Assembly (NCBI GenBank): GCA_903868545.1
Contig: CAIPVR010000228.1
Coordinates: 1 to 41,338 of the forward strand
Direction: 5' to 3'
Origin: an uncultured Actinomycetes bacterium
GTDB taxonomy: Bacteria > Actinomycetota > Acidimicrobiia > Acidimicrobiales > Microtrichaceae
DNA length: 41,338 bases
The notes under the pieces: model-generated
Told to the model about the DNA's origin: nothing
The model's input: only the letters and a program-made list of their open reading frames with translations
Database searches by the model: none
Position numbers and translations under genes: made by a program
Shown: positions 32,426 through 39,929 of the stretch, piece by piece
Numbering within the stretch: the first letter of the stretch is position 1
How the letters are laid out: each line of letters opens with the position of its first letter

Positions 32426-33225
32426 GGCTCCACCTCCCCCCGCTCGGCGGCGACGCGCTCGATGAGCGCCGTGGTGCGGTCGCGCAGTTCGGAGTCCTCG
32501 AGCCGCTCGAACCCGGCCCCCGTGATCGTGGCGACCACCGGGAAGATGCCACGGACCAGGTCGGGCCCGCCGGTGGCGGAGTCCTCGTCCGCGGCCTCGA
32601 ACAGCGAGCGGAGCACGAGGTCGACCGCGGCGTCCCGGGCGAGGCCCTCGCGGTAGCCGAGCTTCACCACCGTGGCGGCGTGCAGGCTCCCCGATCCGGT
32701 GGCGGCGTGGTCGTACTCCTCGTACCGACCGCCGGTGACGTCGTACTGGAAGAGCCGGCCGGCGGCGCGGGCGGTGTCGTACCCGGCGAAGATCGGCACG
32801 ACCGCCAGGCCCTGCATCGCCGCCGGGAGGTGGTTGCGCACCATCTGGGACAGCTGGTTCGCCTTGCCCTCCAGGCTCAGGGGGGATCCCTCGACCTTCT
32901 CGTAGTGCTCGAGTTGGAGCTGGAACACCCGCACCATCTCCACGGCGGGCCCTGCCGCGCCGGCGATGGCGACACCCGAGTGGCGGTCGGCCGGGAACAC
33001 CTTCTCGATGGTCCGGTGGCTGATGAAGTTCCCGGAGGTGGCCCGCCGGTCACCGGCCATCACCACGCCGTCCGCGTAGCGCACGGCCACGCACGTGGTG
33101 CCGTGGGTGACGGTGGACGGGTCCACCGCAGCGGCGGGAACCGGCGCGGCCAGGCCGGTGCGACGCAGCAACTCGGCGAAGTCGGGCCCCGGGTCGTCCT
33201 GGGGTCGGTACAGCGGGAGGGTCAC
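32422..33225 (-). CDS. prcB: 20S proteasome beta subunit PrcB
   Basis: A 267-residue beta subunit with an N-terminal propeptide of 42 residues. Cleavage before T43 in THG-TTCVAVRYADG would expose the catalytic threonine, as known for the mycobacterial HGTTIVAL site. GVVMAGDRRATSGNFISH follows, with the conserved Asp and Lys/Arg partners; the SGSLHAATV region is the late catalytic-support segment. Start is GTG, with TAGCCT 7 bases upstream. It is followed by prcA with a 4-base overlap. Confidence 0.95.
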   Translation of the reverse strand: MTLPLYRPQDDPGPDFAELLRRTGLAAPVPAAAVDPSTVTHGTTCVAVRYADGVVMAGDRRATSGNFISHRTIEKVFPADRHSGVAIAGAAGPAVEMVRVFQLQLEHYEKVEGSPLSLEGKANQLSQMVRNHLPAAMQGLAVVPIFAGYDTARAAGRLFQYDVTGGRYEEYDHAATGSGSLHAATVVKLGYREGLARDAAVDLVLRSLFEAADEDSATGGPDLVRGIFPVVATITGAGFERLEDSELRDRTTALIERVAAERGEVEP

Positions 33226-33232
33226 GAATCGG

Positions 33233-33238
33233 AGGCTA
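33233..33238 (-). promoter_or_regulatory. Putative -10 element (TAGCCT) for prcB
   Basis: TAGCCT on the minus strand ends 7 bases before the prcB GTG, in the 32-base gap after pup. It would allow prcBA transcription independent of pup. Confidence 0.42.
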
Positions 33239-33257
33239 CCGGCACCGCGGACGGTGC

Positions 33258-33452
33258 CTACTGCCCACCCTTCTGGATGTAGGACTTCACGAAGTCCTCC
33301 GCGTTCGTCTCGAGCACGTCGTCGATCTCGTCGAGGAGTTCGTCGAGCTCGGCCTTGAGCTTCTCACCCTGCTCGGTCGAGGCAGGGGCCTCCTCGGCCT
33401 CCTCGGTCCGGCGCTGGGGCGCCGGCTTCTTCTTCTGTTCCCGCTCGGCCAT
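33258..33452 (-). CDS. pup: Prokaryotic ubiquitin-like protein Pup (GGQ ending)
   Basis: From the ATG at 33452 the protein is 64 residues, the usual Pup size. It is disordered and charged at the N-terminus (REQKKKPAPQRR), has the coiled-coil segment EKLKAELDELLDEIDDVLE, and ends SYIQKGGQ. The terminal Gln means Dop must deamidate it to Glu before PafA can use it. The tracked start 14 codons upstream begins with GTG inside the promoter hexamer TACGGT, so it is not used. A GGAGGT ribosome site lies 9 bases before the chosen ATG. Confidence 0.96.
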   Translation of the reverse strand: MAEREQKKKPAPQRRTEEAEEAPASTEQGEKLKAELDELLDEIDDVLETNAEDFVKSYIQKGGQ

Positions 33453-33492
33453 CCTGGGGGTACCTCCGTGTCGGTGCCTCCGCGTGCGGCTC

Positions 33493-33498
33493 ACCGTA
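33493..33498 (-). promoter_or_regulatory. Putative -10 element (TACGGT) for pup
   Basis: TACGGT on the minus strand, about 40 bases before the pup ATG. Unlike most genes here this would give a leader carrying a real GGAGGT ribosome site. Confidence 0.4.
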
Positions 33499-33552
33499 CC
33501 GCGACGCCCCGACGATCAGTGGCCACCTTTCCGGGGAGTGCGGCCGCGCCGG

Positions 33553-35067
33553 TCAGCGGCCGAGTCGGGCGAGGAGGTCGGCGGTGGAGGTCGCCTCGCG
33601 CAACAGGTCACCGACGTGTGCCTCGGTCCCCCGGCCGGGTTCCAGCATCGGTACGCGCTGCAACGACGAGTCGCCGGTGTCGAAGACGATCGAGTCCCAG
33701 TTGGCGGCGACGATGTCCTCGGAGAAGCGGGCCAGACAACCACCCCGGAAGTACGCGCGGGTCCCCGACGGCGGCTCCGACGTGGCCCGCTCCACCTCCT
33801 CGTCGGTGGTCAGGCGCCGCAGCCCGAGGCGACGCCCCAGCGACGACGCCGGACGCAGGTCGTGGTACTGCAGGTCCATCGCCGCGAGGCGCGGATCGTT
33901 CCACTCGAGACCGTGGCGGTCGCGGTAGCCCCCGAACAGCCGGTACTTCGCCACCCAGTCGAGCCGGTCGGCGAGCTCCATCGGGTCGCGTTCGAGCGCT
34001 TCGAGCACCTCCTGCCACCCGCTGAGCACCTCGCGGGCCACGGACTCCCCGCCGATCACGTCGAGGTCCCCGTGCTCGGCCCAGCGAAGGGCGAGGTCGA
34101 GCAACCCGAACTGGAGTTCCAGCGCCGTCGCCCCACCTCCCTCCGCCAGCTCGACCGCCTCCCCGAGCGAGAGGTCCCGACTCACGCGGTGCATGGCCTG
34201 CACCGGACGGGCGAACGACCTCGGCGCGCCCAGCACGTCGTCCTCCACCATGGCGAGCACGATCGCGGTGGTGCCGAGCTTCAGGAAGGTCTGGTACTCG
34301 CTCAGGTTGGCGTCGCCGGTGATGACGTGGAGCCGTCGGTACTTCTGCGCGTCCGCGTGCGGCTCGTCGCGGGTGTTGATGATGGGGCGCTTGAGCGTGG
34401 TCTCGAGGCCGACCTCCTCCTCGAAGAAGTCGGCCCGCTGCGTCAGCTGGAACGGCACCGAGTCCGTGCGGGTACCGGGTGCCTCGGAGCCGACCTTGCC
34501 CGCACCCGTGAACACCTGACGGCTCACGAGATGGACGGTCATGTGGGCGACGATCCGACCGAAGGGCACCGAGCGGTCCACCAGGAAGTTCTCGTGGCAC
34601 CCGTAGCTGTTGCCCTTGCCGTCGGAGTTGTTCTTGTAGACGACGATCTCCTGGCCCTCGGGCAGCAGCGAACGGGCCGCCTCCATCGACCGAACGAGGA
34701 TCTCCTCGCCGGCCCGGTCGTGGACCAGCGCCGTGCGGGCGTCGGGCGCCTCGGGACACGAGTACTCGGGGTGGGCGTGGTCCACGTAGTAGCGGGCGCC
34801 GTTCGTGAGCACCGCGTTCACGAGGTGCGTCTCCACCTCCGGCGCCAGCGACAGGAGCAGTGCCTCACCACGCGCGTCGTTACCGGGCGACTCGTCGTCG
34901 AAGTCCCACCCCACCCGCTGGGTCCGGTGCACGCCCCGGTCGGCGTCGAGCGAGGCGAGGTAGGCGTTGATCAGCAGGGACGACGCGGAGATGGGGTTCG
35001 ACTCGGGCGCGCCGCGCACGAGGATCCCGTACTCGGTCTCGATGCCACAGATCTTCGGGATGGCCAC
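33553..35067 (-). CDS. dop: Pup deamidase/depupylase Dop
   Basis: A 504-residue PafA paralogue. The start MAIPKICGIETEYGILVRG holds the metal glutamates, and D96 in NGARYYVDHAHPEYSCPE is the conserved Asp. Between them the Dop-specific loop of about 35 residues (RTQRVGWDFDDESPGNDARG) is present, which separates it from PafA. SYGCHENFLVDRSV and [10 protein letters not shown] complete the active site. Dop deamidates Pup-Gln to Pup-Glu and also removes Pup from proteins. GTG start without a clear ribosome site, 14 bases after the arc stop; likely co-transcribed with arc. Confidence 0.95.
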   Translation of the reverse strand: MAIPKICGIETEYGILVRGAPESNPISASSLLINAYLASLDADRGVHRTQRVGWDFDDESPGNDARGEALLLSLAPEVETHLVNAVLTNGARYYVDHAHPEYSCPEAPDARTALVHDRAGEEILVRSMEAARSLLPEGQEIVVYKNNSDGKGNSYGCHENFLVDRSVPFGRIVAHMTVHLVSRQVFTGAGKVGSEAPGTRTDSVPFQLTQRADFFEEEVGLETTLKRPIINTRDEPHADAQKYRRLHVITGDANLSEYQTFLKLGTTAIVLAMVEDDVLGAPRSFARPVQAMHRVSRDLSLGEAVELAEGGGATALELQFGLLDLALRWAEHGDLDVIGGESVAREVLSGWQEVLEALERDPMELADRLDWVAKYRLFGGYRDRHGLEWNDPRLAAMDLQYHDLRPASSLGRRLGLRRLTTDEEVERATSEPPSGTRAYFRGGCLARFSEDIVAANWDSIVFDTGDSSLQRVPMLEPGRGTEAHVGDLLREATSTADLLARLGR

Positions 35068-35081
35068 GGACGCCGGCCGGC

Positions 35082-36842
35082 CTACAGGTACTGCCCGGTG
35101 GCGACCCGCTCGATCGCCCGGCCGCCGGCGGGATCCTCGGACTCCGCGTGGTGCACGAGCGTGCGCACGTAGACGATCCGCTCGCCCTTCTTGCCGGAGA
35201 TCTTCGCCCAGTCGTCGGGGTTCGTGGTGTTGGGCAGGTCCTCGTGTTCCTTGTACTCGCGATGGATCGAGTCGATCAGGTCCTGGACCCGCACCCCGCG
35301 GGCGCCACCGGCGAGCTGGCGCTTGATGGCCAGCTTCTTCGCCCGCCGGACGATGTTCTCGATCATGGCGCCGGAGGAGAAGTCCTTGAAGTACATGACC
35401 TCCTTGTCGCCGTTCTGGTACGTCACCTCCAGGAACTGGTTCGCCTCGTCGGTGCGGTACATCTCCTCGACGGTGCGTTCGATCATCGCCTGCACGGCCT
35501 TCGCCGGGTCACCGCCGCCGAGGGACGACACCTCGTCCTCGTCGAGCGGGAGGTCCGTGGTGAGGTAGCGGTGGAAGATCTGGGCGGCCGACGTCTCGTC
35601 GGGACGGTTGATCTTGATCTTCACATCGAGGCGGCCGGGACGCAGGATCGCCGGATCGATCAGGTCCTCACGGTTGGAGGCACCGATCACGATGACGTTC
35701 TTGAGCGTCTCCACGCCGTCGATCTCCGCGAGGAGCTGCGGCACGATCGTGGCCTCCATGTCGGACGAGATGCCGGTGCCCCGGGTCCGGAACAACGACT
35801 CCATCTCGTCGAAGAACACGATGACGGGGGTGCCGTCCTCCGCCTTCTCCCTGGCCCGCTGGAACACGAGTCGGATGTGGCGCTCGGTCTCCCCCACGTA
35901 CTTGTTCAGCAGCTCCGGGCCCTTGATGTTGAGGAAGTAGCTCCGGGCCTCACGACCGGTCGCCTCGGTGACCTTCTTGGCCAGGCTGTTGGCCACGGCC
36001 TTGGCGATGAGGGTCTTGCCGCAGCCGGGAGGGCCGTACAGCAGGATGCCCTTCGGCGCGGGGAGGTCGTACTCCCGGAACAGGTCCTGGTGGAGGAACG
36101 GCAGTTCGACCGCATCGGTGATCTGTTCGATCTGCTCGTCGAGGCCGCCGATGTCCTCGTAGGAGATGTCGGGCACCTCCTCGAGGACGAGCTCCTCCAC
36201 CTCGGGCTTCGGCAGCCGCTCGAGCAGCAGGGCCGAGCGCGGGTCCATCAGGAGGCTGTCGCCGGCCCGCAGCTTCGTGCCGACGAGCTGGTCGGCCAGC
36301 TCGGCCACCCGCTCCTCGTCGGCCCGGCCCACGACCAGCGCACGGCGGCCGCCCTCGAGGACCTCCTTGAGGGTCACCGTCTCGCCCGCGACCTCCGCCG
36401 AGCGCACCATCACCACGTTGTACGCGTCGTTGAGCACCACCTCGGCGCCCCGGGCCAGGTCGTCGGGGTCGACCTGGGGAGACACCTCCACCCGCATCTT
36501 CCGGCCCGACGCCTGGACGTCCACCGTGCCGTCGTCGTTCACCCCGAGCAGGGTGGCGTAGGCCGACGGCGGCTGGGTGAGCTTCTCCACCTCGTCCCGC
36601 AGGGCGGCGATGTGGTCGCGTGCCTCGCGCAGCGTGTAGCTCAACTTCTCGTTCTGGCTCACCGCCTGCGCCAGCTGGCCCTTCGTCTCCAGCAGCCGTT
36701 CCTCCAGGGTGCGGACGCGCTTGGGTGCGTCCTGGAGGCGGCGAACGAGGGAGGCCACTTCCTCCTCGAGGTCGCGCACCTGCTCACGCAGGGCCGCCGC
36801 GTCACCCGCCGGATCCTGGTCCTGCACCTCGTCGCCGCTCAC
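35082..36842 (-). CDS. arc: Proteasome-associated AAA ATPase ARC (Mpa)
   Basis: 586 residues from the GTG at 36842, which follows a GGGAGGT site. Residues 15-88 form a coiled coil ([19 protein letters not shown] ...) that binds Pup. Two OB-type domains follow (90-200). The AAA domain has Walker A GPPGCGKT (270-277), Walker [10 protein letters not shown] (340-348), and the sensor segment [11 protein letters not shown]. The C-terminus is GQYL, the known penultimate-Tyr tail that docks on the alpha ring. ARC unfolds pupylated substrates into PrcAB. The tracked ORF has an N-terminal extension of 94 residues upstream without support. First gene of the arc-dop unit. Confidence 0.95.
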   Translation of the reverse strand: MSGDEVQDQDPAGDAAALREQVRDLEEEVASLVRRLQDAPKRVRTLEERLLETKGQLAQAVSQNEKLSYTLREARDHIAALRDEVEKLTQPPSAYATLLGVNDDGTVDVQASGRKMRVEVSPQVDPDDLARGAEVVLNDAYNVVMVRSAEVAGETVTLKEVLEGGRRALVVGRADEERVAELADQLVGTKLRAGDSLLMDPRSALLLERLPKPEVEELVLEEVPDISYEDIGGLDEQIEQITDAVELPFLHQDLFREYDLPAPKGILLYGPPGCGKTLIAKAVANSLAKKVTEATGREARSYFLNIKGPELLNKYVGETERHIRLVFQRAREKAEDGTPVIVFFDEMESLFRTRGTGISSDMEATIVPQLLAEIDGVETLKNVIVIGASNREDLIDPAILRPGRLDVKIKINRPDETSAAQIFHRYLTTDLPLDEDEVSSLGGGDPAKAVQAMIERTVEEMYRTDEANQFLEVTYQNGDKEVMYFKDFSSGAMIENIVRRAKKLAIKRQLAGGARGVRVQDLIDSIHREYKEHEDLPNTTNPDDWAKISGKKGERIVYVRTLVHHAESEDPAGGRAIERVATGQYL

Positions 36843-37050
36843 GGCACCTCCCTGGCGACCCGCGCGTGCACGCGGGAACCCTGACGTTCTACCCCCGTCC
36901 GGGCGGGGTGCCGCGGCAGCGCGTCCGGCGCCGGACGGAAACCCGCTGATTTCCACCGCGAATACCGTGAATATTTCCTCCCGCGCGTAGAATGAGCGGG
37001 TCCGACTCCCCCCGGCGTCCGACCGGGCACACGAAGGCAGGTCAGCAACG
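36843..37050. promoter_or_regulatory. Divergent promoter region between arc and ferredoxin genes, with AT-rich patch
   Basis: This 208-base gap is the longest without a gene. It holds a patch at 36948-36994 (CGAATACCGTGAATATTTCC) much richer in A/T than its surroundings and a TAGAAT hexamer at 36988-36993 that would serve the ferredoxin gene on the plus strand (leader about 50 bases with a GAAGGCAGG ribosome site). On the minus strand, TATTCA and TATTCG in the same patch could be -10 elements for arc. Nothing else is seen in it. Confidence 0.45.
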
Positions 37051-37284
37051 ATGAAGGTCTGGATCGACCAGGATCTCTGCACCGGCGACGGGCTCTGCGA
37101 GGAGATCTCCCCCGCCGTCTTCACGCTCCTCGACGACGGCCTCGCCTACGTGAAGGAAGGCGACAAGGTCTTCTCCGACCCGGGTGGCGCCGAGGGCCTC
37201 GCCAACATCCCCGACGGCGAGCTCGAGGGCGTGATCGAGTCGGCCGAGGAGTGCCCCGGCGAGTGCATCTTCATCGAGCCCTGA
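37051..37284 (+). CDS. Ferredoxin, single-cluster [3Fe-4S]/[4Fe-4S]-type
   Basis: A 77-residue acidic ferredoxin. Cluster Cys are C10 and C16 (LCTGDGLC) and C68 with C72 ([10 protein letters not shown]). The C-x5-C ... C-P order matches single-cluster [3Fe-4S] or [4Fe-4S] ferredoxins, in which only three Cys bind; C72 is an additional Cys in the place usually held by a small residue. It probably passes single electrons to a cytochrome P450 or other redox enzyme, but no partner is adjacent. An iron-sulfur protein close to the TtuA-like thiolase (40 kb) is notable but unproven as a partner. It ends in a perfect hairpin. Confidence 0.88.
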   Translation: MKVWIDQDLCTGDGLCEEISPAVFTLLDDGLAYVKEGDKVFSDPGGAEGLANIPDGELEGVIESAEECPGECIFIEP

Positions 37285-37305
37285 GCCGGCCCGGACCGAT
37301 CCGCA

Positions 37306-37337
37306 ACGGCCCGCACCCCGACGGGGATGCGGGCCGT
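37306..37337. terminator. Strong bidirectional terminator hairpin
   Basis: ACGGCCCGCA and TGCGGGCCGT make a perfect 10-bp stem that continues through CCCC/GGGG with one bulged A. It lies between the convergent ferredoxin and 163-residue genes. Confidence 0.82.
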
Positions 37338-37367
37338 GGCGCGTCCGGGGGCGGGTCGGTCACCGAC

Positions 37368-37859
37368 TCACGGGCCGACCGACACCCCGCCCTGCGGTCC
37401 CCTCGTCGTCGGCGCCGCGGTGGTGGGTGCCGCGGTGGTGGGTGCCACCGTGGTGGGTGCCGCGGTCGTGGGTGCCGCCGTGGTCGGTGGGCGCGTGGTG
37501 GGCGCCGTGGTCGGTGCCGACGTGGGACGGGCGGTGGTGGAGACCACCGTGGACGTGCTCGAGGTGCTCGAGGTGGACGTGGACGAGGTGGTGGTCGTGG
37601 TGTCGGTCGAGTTCCCGCGGCCGAGCAGGAAGGCCACGGCGGCCACGAGCACCACGATCACGGCGATGAGTCCCCAGGCCCACCCGGGCAGACCGGAACC
37701 CTTCCCGTCGTCGGATGCTGCGGCCCCGGCCGCAGGCTGGGCGTAGCCGGCGGTGGGATCAGCGACGGGGGGTGGTGTGCCGGGGGCCGGCACGGCGGCC
37801 TGGTTCGGCATCACCCGGGTCGGCTCGTCGGGTGGAACGGGGGGCTGCTGGTCGGTCAT
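37368..37859 (-). CDS. Single-pass membrane protein with Ser/Thr- and Pro-rich extracellular tail
   Basis: 163 residues from the ATG at 37859, which has a GAGGTG ribosome site; the tracked start adds 12 residues without support. Residues 1-60 are Pro/Ala-rich and cytoplasmic. One membrane helix ([22 protein letters not shown]) follows, and the outer part is Ser/Thr-rich, then PTTAA repeats and GPQGG. This is a type-II-like anchor with a mucin-like stalk. It has no recognised domain. Being co-directional with marP, it could follow it in the transcript after a 124-base gap. Confidence 0.75.
   Translation of the reverse strand: MTDQQPPVPPDEPTRVMPNQAAVPAPGTPPPVADPTAGYAQPAAGAAASDDGKGSGLPGWAWGLIAVIVVLVAAVAFLLGRGNSTDTTTTTSSTSTSSTSSTSTVVSTTARPTSAPTTAPTTRPPTTAAPTTAAPTTVAPTTAAPTTAAPTTRGPQGGVSVGP
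37411..37485 (-). repeat. 15-bp tandem repeat, 5 imperfect copies
   Basis: On the plus strand the unit is GG(T/C)GCC(G/A)C(G/C)GT(G/C)GT(G/C) at 37411, 37426, 37441, 37456 and 37471. On the coding strand it encodes the five-residue PTTAA units of the stalk. Copies vary at a few bases. Confidence 0.85.
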
Positions 37860-37983
37860 GTGGCACCTCGGGGGGACGGATCCTCGGCCGGCCAACGGCT
37901 CGGCCGGGTGCCGACGCTAGACCCGGCGACCAGCTGCTCGGGGGACCACGTGGCGCCCCACGCGGCCGCCCCTGCGGGCCGTG

Positions 37984-39153
37984 TCAGCGGTCGAGGCACG
38001 GGCCCGTCCCGACGGGGGCACGGGACCCACCGAGGGAGGCGACCAGGGAGCGGACCTGATCCGGGGCGAGCGCGTACGCCACCCCCGGCCGGTCGGGGGC
38101 CACCGCCACCGCCACCCCCCCCACCGGTCCCTGCGGCGTGGCGACGGCGCTGCCGGAGTCGCCGGGTGCGAGGTCGGTCGCCAGCACGACGAGGCGACGG
38201 TCGACGAGGTCGCGGTCGTAGATGTCGTACCCGCGTGCGTCGAGCAGGCCGGCCACCGAGTACGGGGACGGGTCGAACCCGCCGCCGCCGGGGAAGCCGA
38301 GGACCAGGCCGTCGCGACCCTCCTCGGGCTCCTCGAGCCGGAGCGCGGGCCGGGTGAGGTCGGTGGCCACCAGGGCGAGGTCCACCGACGGGTCGAACGC
38401 CACCACGGTGCCGCGGGCCGACCGGTCGTCCGTGGTGCGCAGCTCCACCCCCCGGGTGCCGGCCACGACGTGGGCGTTGGTGACCACCAGGCCGGGCGCC
38501 ACCACGAACCCGCTCCCGGTCTGGATCGTGTCGCACGCCCGTCCCTCCAGACGCACCGAGCTGGCGGCGAGGCGGTCGAGCGTGCCGGCCGACACCGTGG
38601 AGCCCCTCGGTGGTGGCGGGACCGACGTGACCGGCCGTGCCTCGCTGAACAGTTCGGGGAAGTTGCCCTCCGCCAGCTGCTGCTCGAGGTCCGCGAGTTG
38701 CTCCGGCGGCTCGGGGAGTCGTTCGGTGGCGAACCGCGCCACGGCCGAGGACCGGGCGGCCTCGGCCGCCCAGCCCTCGGTGCGCGACATGAACGGCAGT
38801 ACCAGCCAGGCCAGGACCGCCACCCCGAGCAGGCCGAGCAGGCAGCCGCCGAGCGCGTCGAGCGTGCGGGCCCCGCGGCTGCGCACGGGTGGCCGGAGCC
38901 GTGCACCGATCGCGGAGCCCACTCCCTGGCCCAGCGAGGCCACGAGCACCAGCGCGAGCACGCCGGCACCGAGCAGGAGGGTGTCGGACGGCCAGTCGAC
39001 GAGGCGCAGTGCCCTCGGGACCAGCACGACCGCCAACCCGAGGCCGAGTGCCGCGCCCAACCAGCCGAAGGCGCGGGTGAGGAAGCCGAGACGCCACCCC
39101 AGGAGCGCCGCGAGGGCGGCCAGGACGAGCAGGGCGATGTCGAGGCCGTTCAC
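37984..39153 (-). CDS. marP: MarP-like membrane serine protease (CvpA-type membrane domain fused to trypsin-like protease)
   Basis: 389 residues from the GTG at 39153, whose GTGA overlaps the trmI stop. Four hydrophobic helices (about 5-120, starting LDIALLVLAALAALLGW) form a CvpA-like membrane domain. A protease domain follows with H228 (VVTNAHVVAG), D258 (DPSVDLALV) and S333 (LAPGDSGSAV). C207 (RACDTI) and C386 (GPCLDR) may make the disulfide that pairs distant parts of the mycobacterial MarP protease. MarP in M. tuberculosis (about 397 residues) is needed for acid resistance and peptidoglycan hydrolase activation. The length and layout match. Confidence 0.9.
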   Translation of the reverse strand: MNGLDIALLVLAALAALLGWRLGFLTRAFGWLGAALGLGLAVVLVPRALRLVDWPSDTLLLGAGVLALVLVASLGQGVGSAIGARLRPPVRSRGARTLDALGGCLLGLLGVAVLAWLVLPFMSRTEGWAAEAARSSAVARFATERLPEPPEQLADLEQQLAEGNFPELFSEARPVTSVPPPPRGSTVSAGTLDRLAASSVRLEGRACDTIQTGSGFVVAPGLVVTNAHVVAGTRGVELRTTDDRSARGTVVAFDPSVDLALVATDLTRPALRLEEPEEGRDGLVLGFPGGGGFDPSPYSVAGLLDARGYDIYDRDLVDRRLVVLATDLAPGDSGSAVATPQGPVGGVAVAVAPDRPGVAYALAPDQVRSLVASLGGSRAPVGTGPCLDR

Positions 39154-39929
39154 GCCCCGAGTCGGGCCGAGGTGAGGAACCCGGTGTGGGCCACCATCCG
39201 GTGGTCGGGCCGGACGGCCTGCCCCTCGACGTACCACCCGCGCTGGAGCACCTCCCGGGTGTCGGGATCGAAGAAGCGGGAGCGGGCGAGCGCCTCCCGC
39301 AACTGCGTGACCTGCAGCACCGAGGGCGTGTAGGCGAGCAGGATGCCTCCCGGCCGGAGCGCCTCCTCGGCGTGGGGCACCACCTGCCACGGCTCGGGGA
39401 GGTCGAGCACGACCCGGTCGAGGTCGGTCTCGTCGATCCCCTCGTAGCAGTCCCGCAGTTCCACCCGGTAGCGGGCCAGCACCTCCGGACCGAGGAACTT
39501 CTCCACGTTGGCGCGGGCCCGCTCGGCGAAGTCCTCCCGCAGTTCGTAGCCGACGATGTCGGCACCGGACCGGAGCATCGCCATGGAGAGCGCGCCGGAG
39601 CCGACGCCGCTCTCGAGCACCCTCACGCCCGGCGCGATGTCGGCCAGCATCAGGATGGGGCCGAGGTCCTTCGGGTAGATCACCTGCGCACCGCGGGGCA
39701 TCTTGAACACGAAGTCGGCCAGGGTCGGCCGGATCACGATGAAGGCCTGCCCGCGGGTGGTCCGCACCGTGGACCCCTCGGGGAGGCCCAGCAGGTCGTC
39801 GTGCTCGATGAAGCCGGAGTGCGAGTGGAACTGCTTCCCTGCCGTGAGGGTGGCCTGGTAGCGCCGGCCCTTGACGTCGATGAGTTGCACCAGGTCGCCC
39901 TCGGCGAGGGGCCCCACCCGCGCCGTCAC
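39150..39929 (-). CDS. trmI: tRNA (adenine-58-N1) methyltransferase TrmI
   Basis: 259 residues from the GTG at 39929 (GTGA overlap with the ttuA-like stop; GGAG six bases upstream). The small N-terminal beta domain (EGDLVQLIDVKGRRYQATL ... RGQAFIVIRPT) precedes the methyltransferase fold. Motif I is VLESGVGSGALSMAML, motif II YELREDFAERA, and motif IV LDLPEPWQVV with the catalytic Asp region. It places m1A at position 58 of the T-loop of tRNA. The tracked ORF of 445 residues runs into the upstream gene. It corresponds to M. tuberculosis Rv2118c. Neighbour of the TtuA-like gene, whose product likely modifies T54 of the same loop. Confidence 0.93.
   Translation of the reverse strand: MTARVGPLAEGDLVQLIDVKGRRYQATLTAGKQFHSHSGFIEHDDLLGLPEGSTVRTTRGQAFIVIRPTLADFVFKMPRGAQVIYPKDLGPILMLADIAPGVRVLESGVGSGALSMAMLRSGADIVGYELREDFAERARANVEKFLGPEVLARYRVELRDCYEGIDETDLDRVVLDLPEPWQVVPHAEEALRPGGILLAYTPSVLQVTQLREALARSRFFDPDTREVLQRGWYVEGQAVRPDHRMVAHTGFLTSARLGA

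Noticed and set aside
37285-37367. Possible small ORF or RNA between the ferredoxin and the 163-residue gene
   Set aside because: The 83 bases are mostly taken by the perfect terminator hairpin; no start with a ribosome site is seen.
38260-38280. GGTCGAACCC sequences resembling a tRNA T-arm
   Set aside because: They are inside marP coding sequence and no cloverleaf can be drawn around them. I saw no tRNA or rRNA genes in the window.
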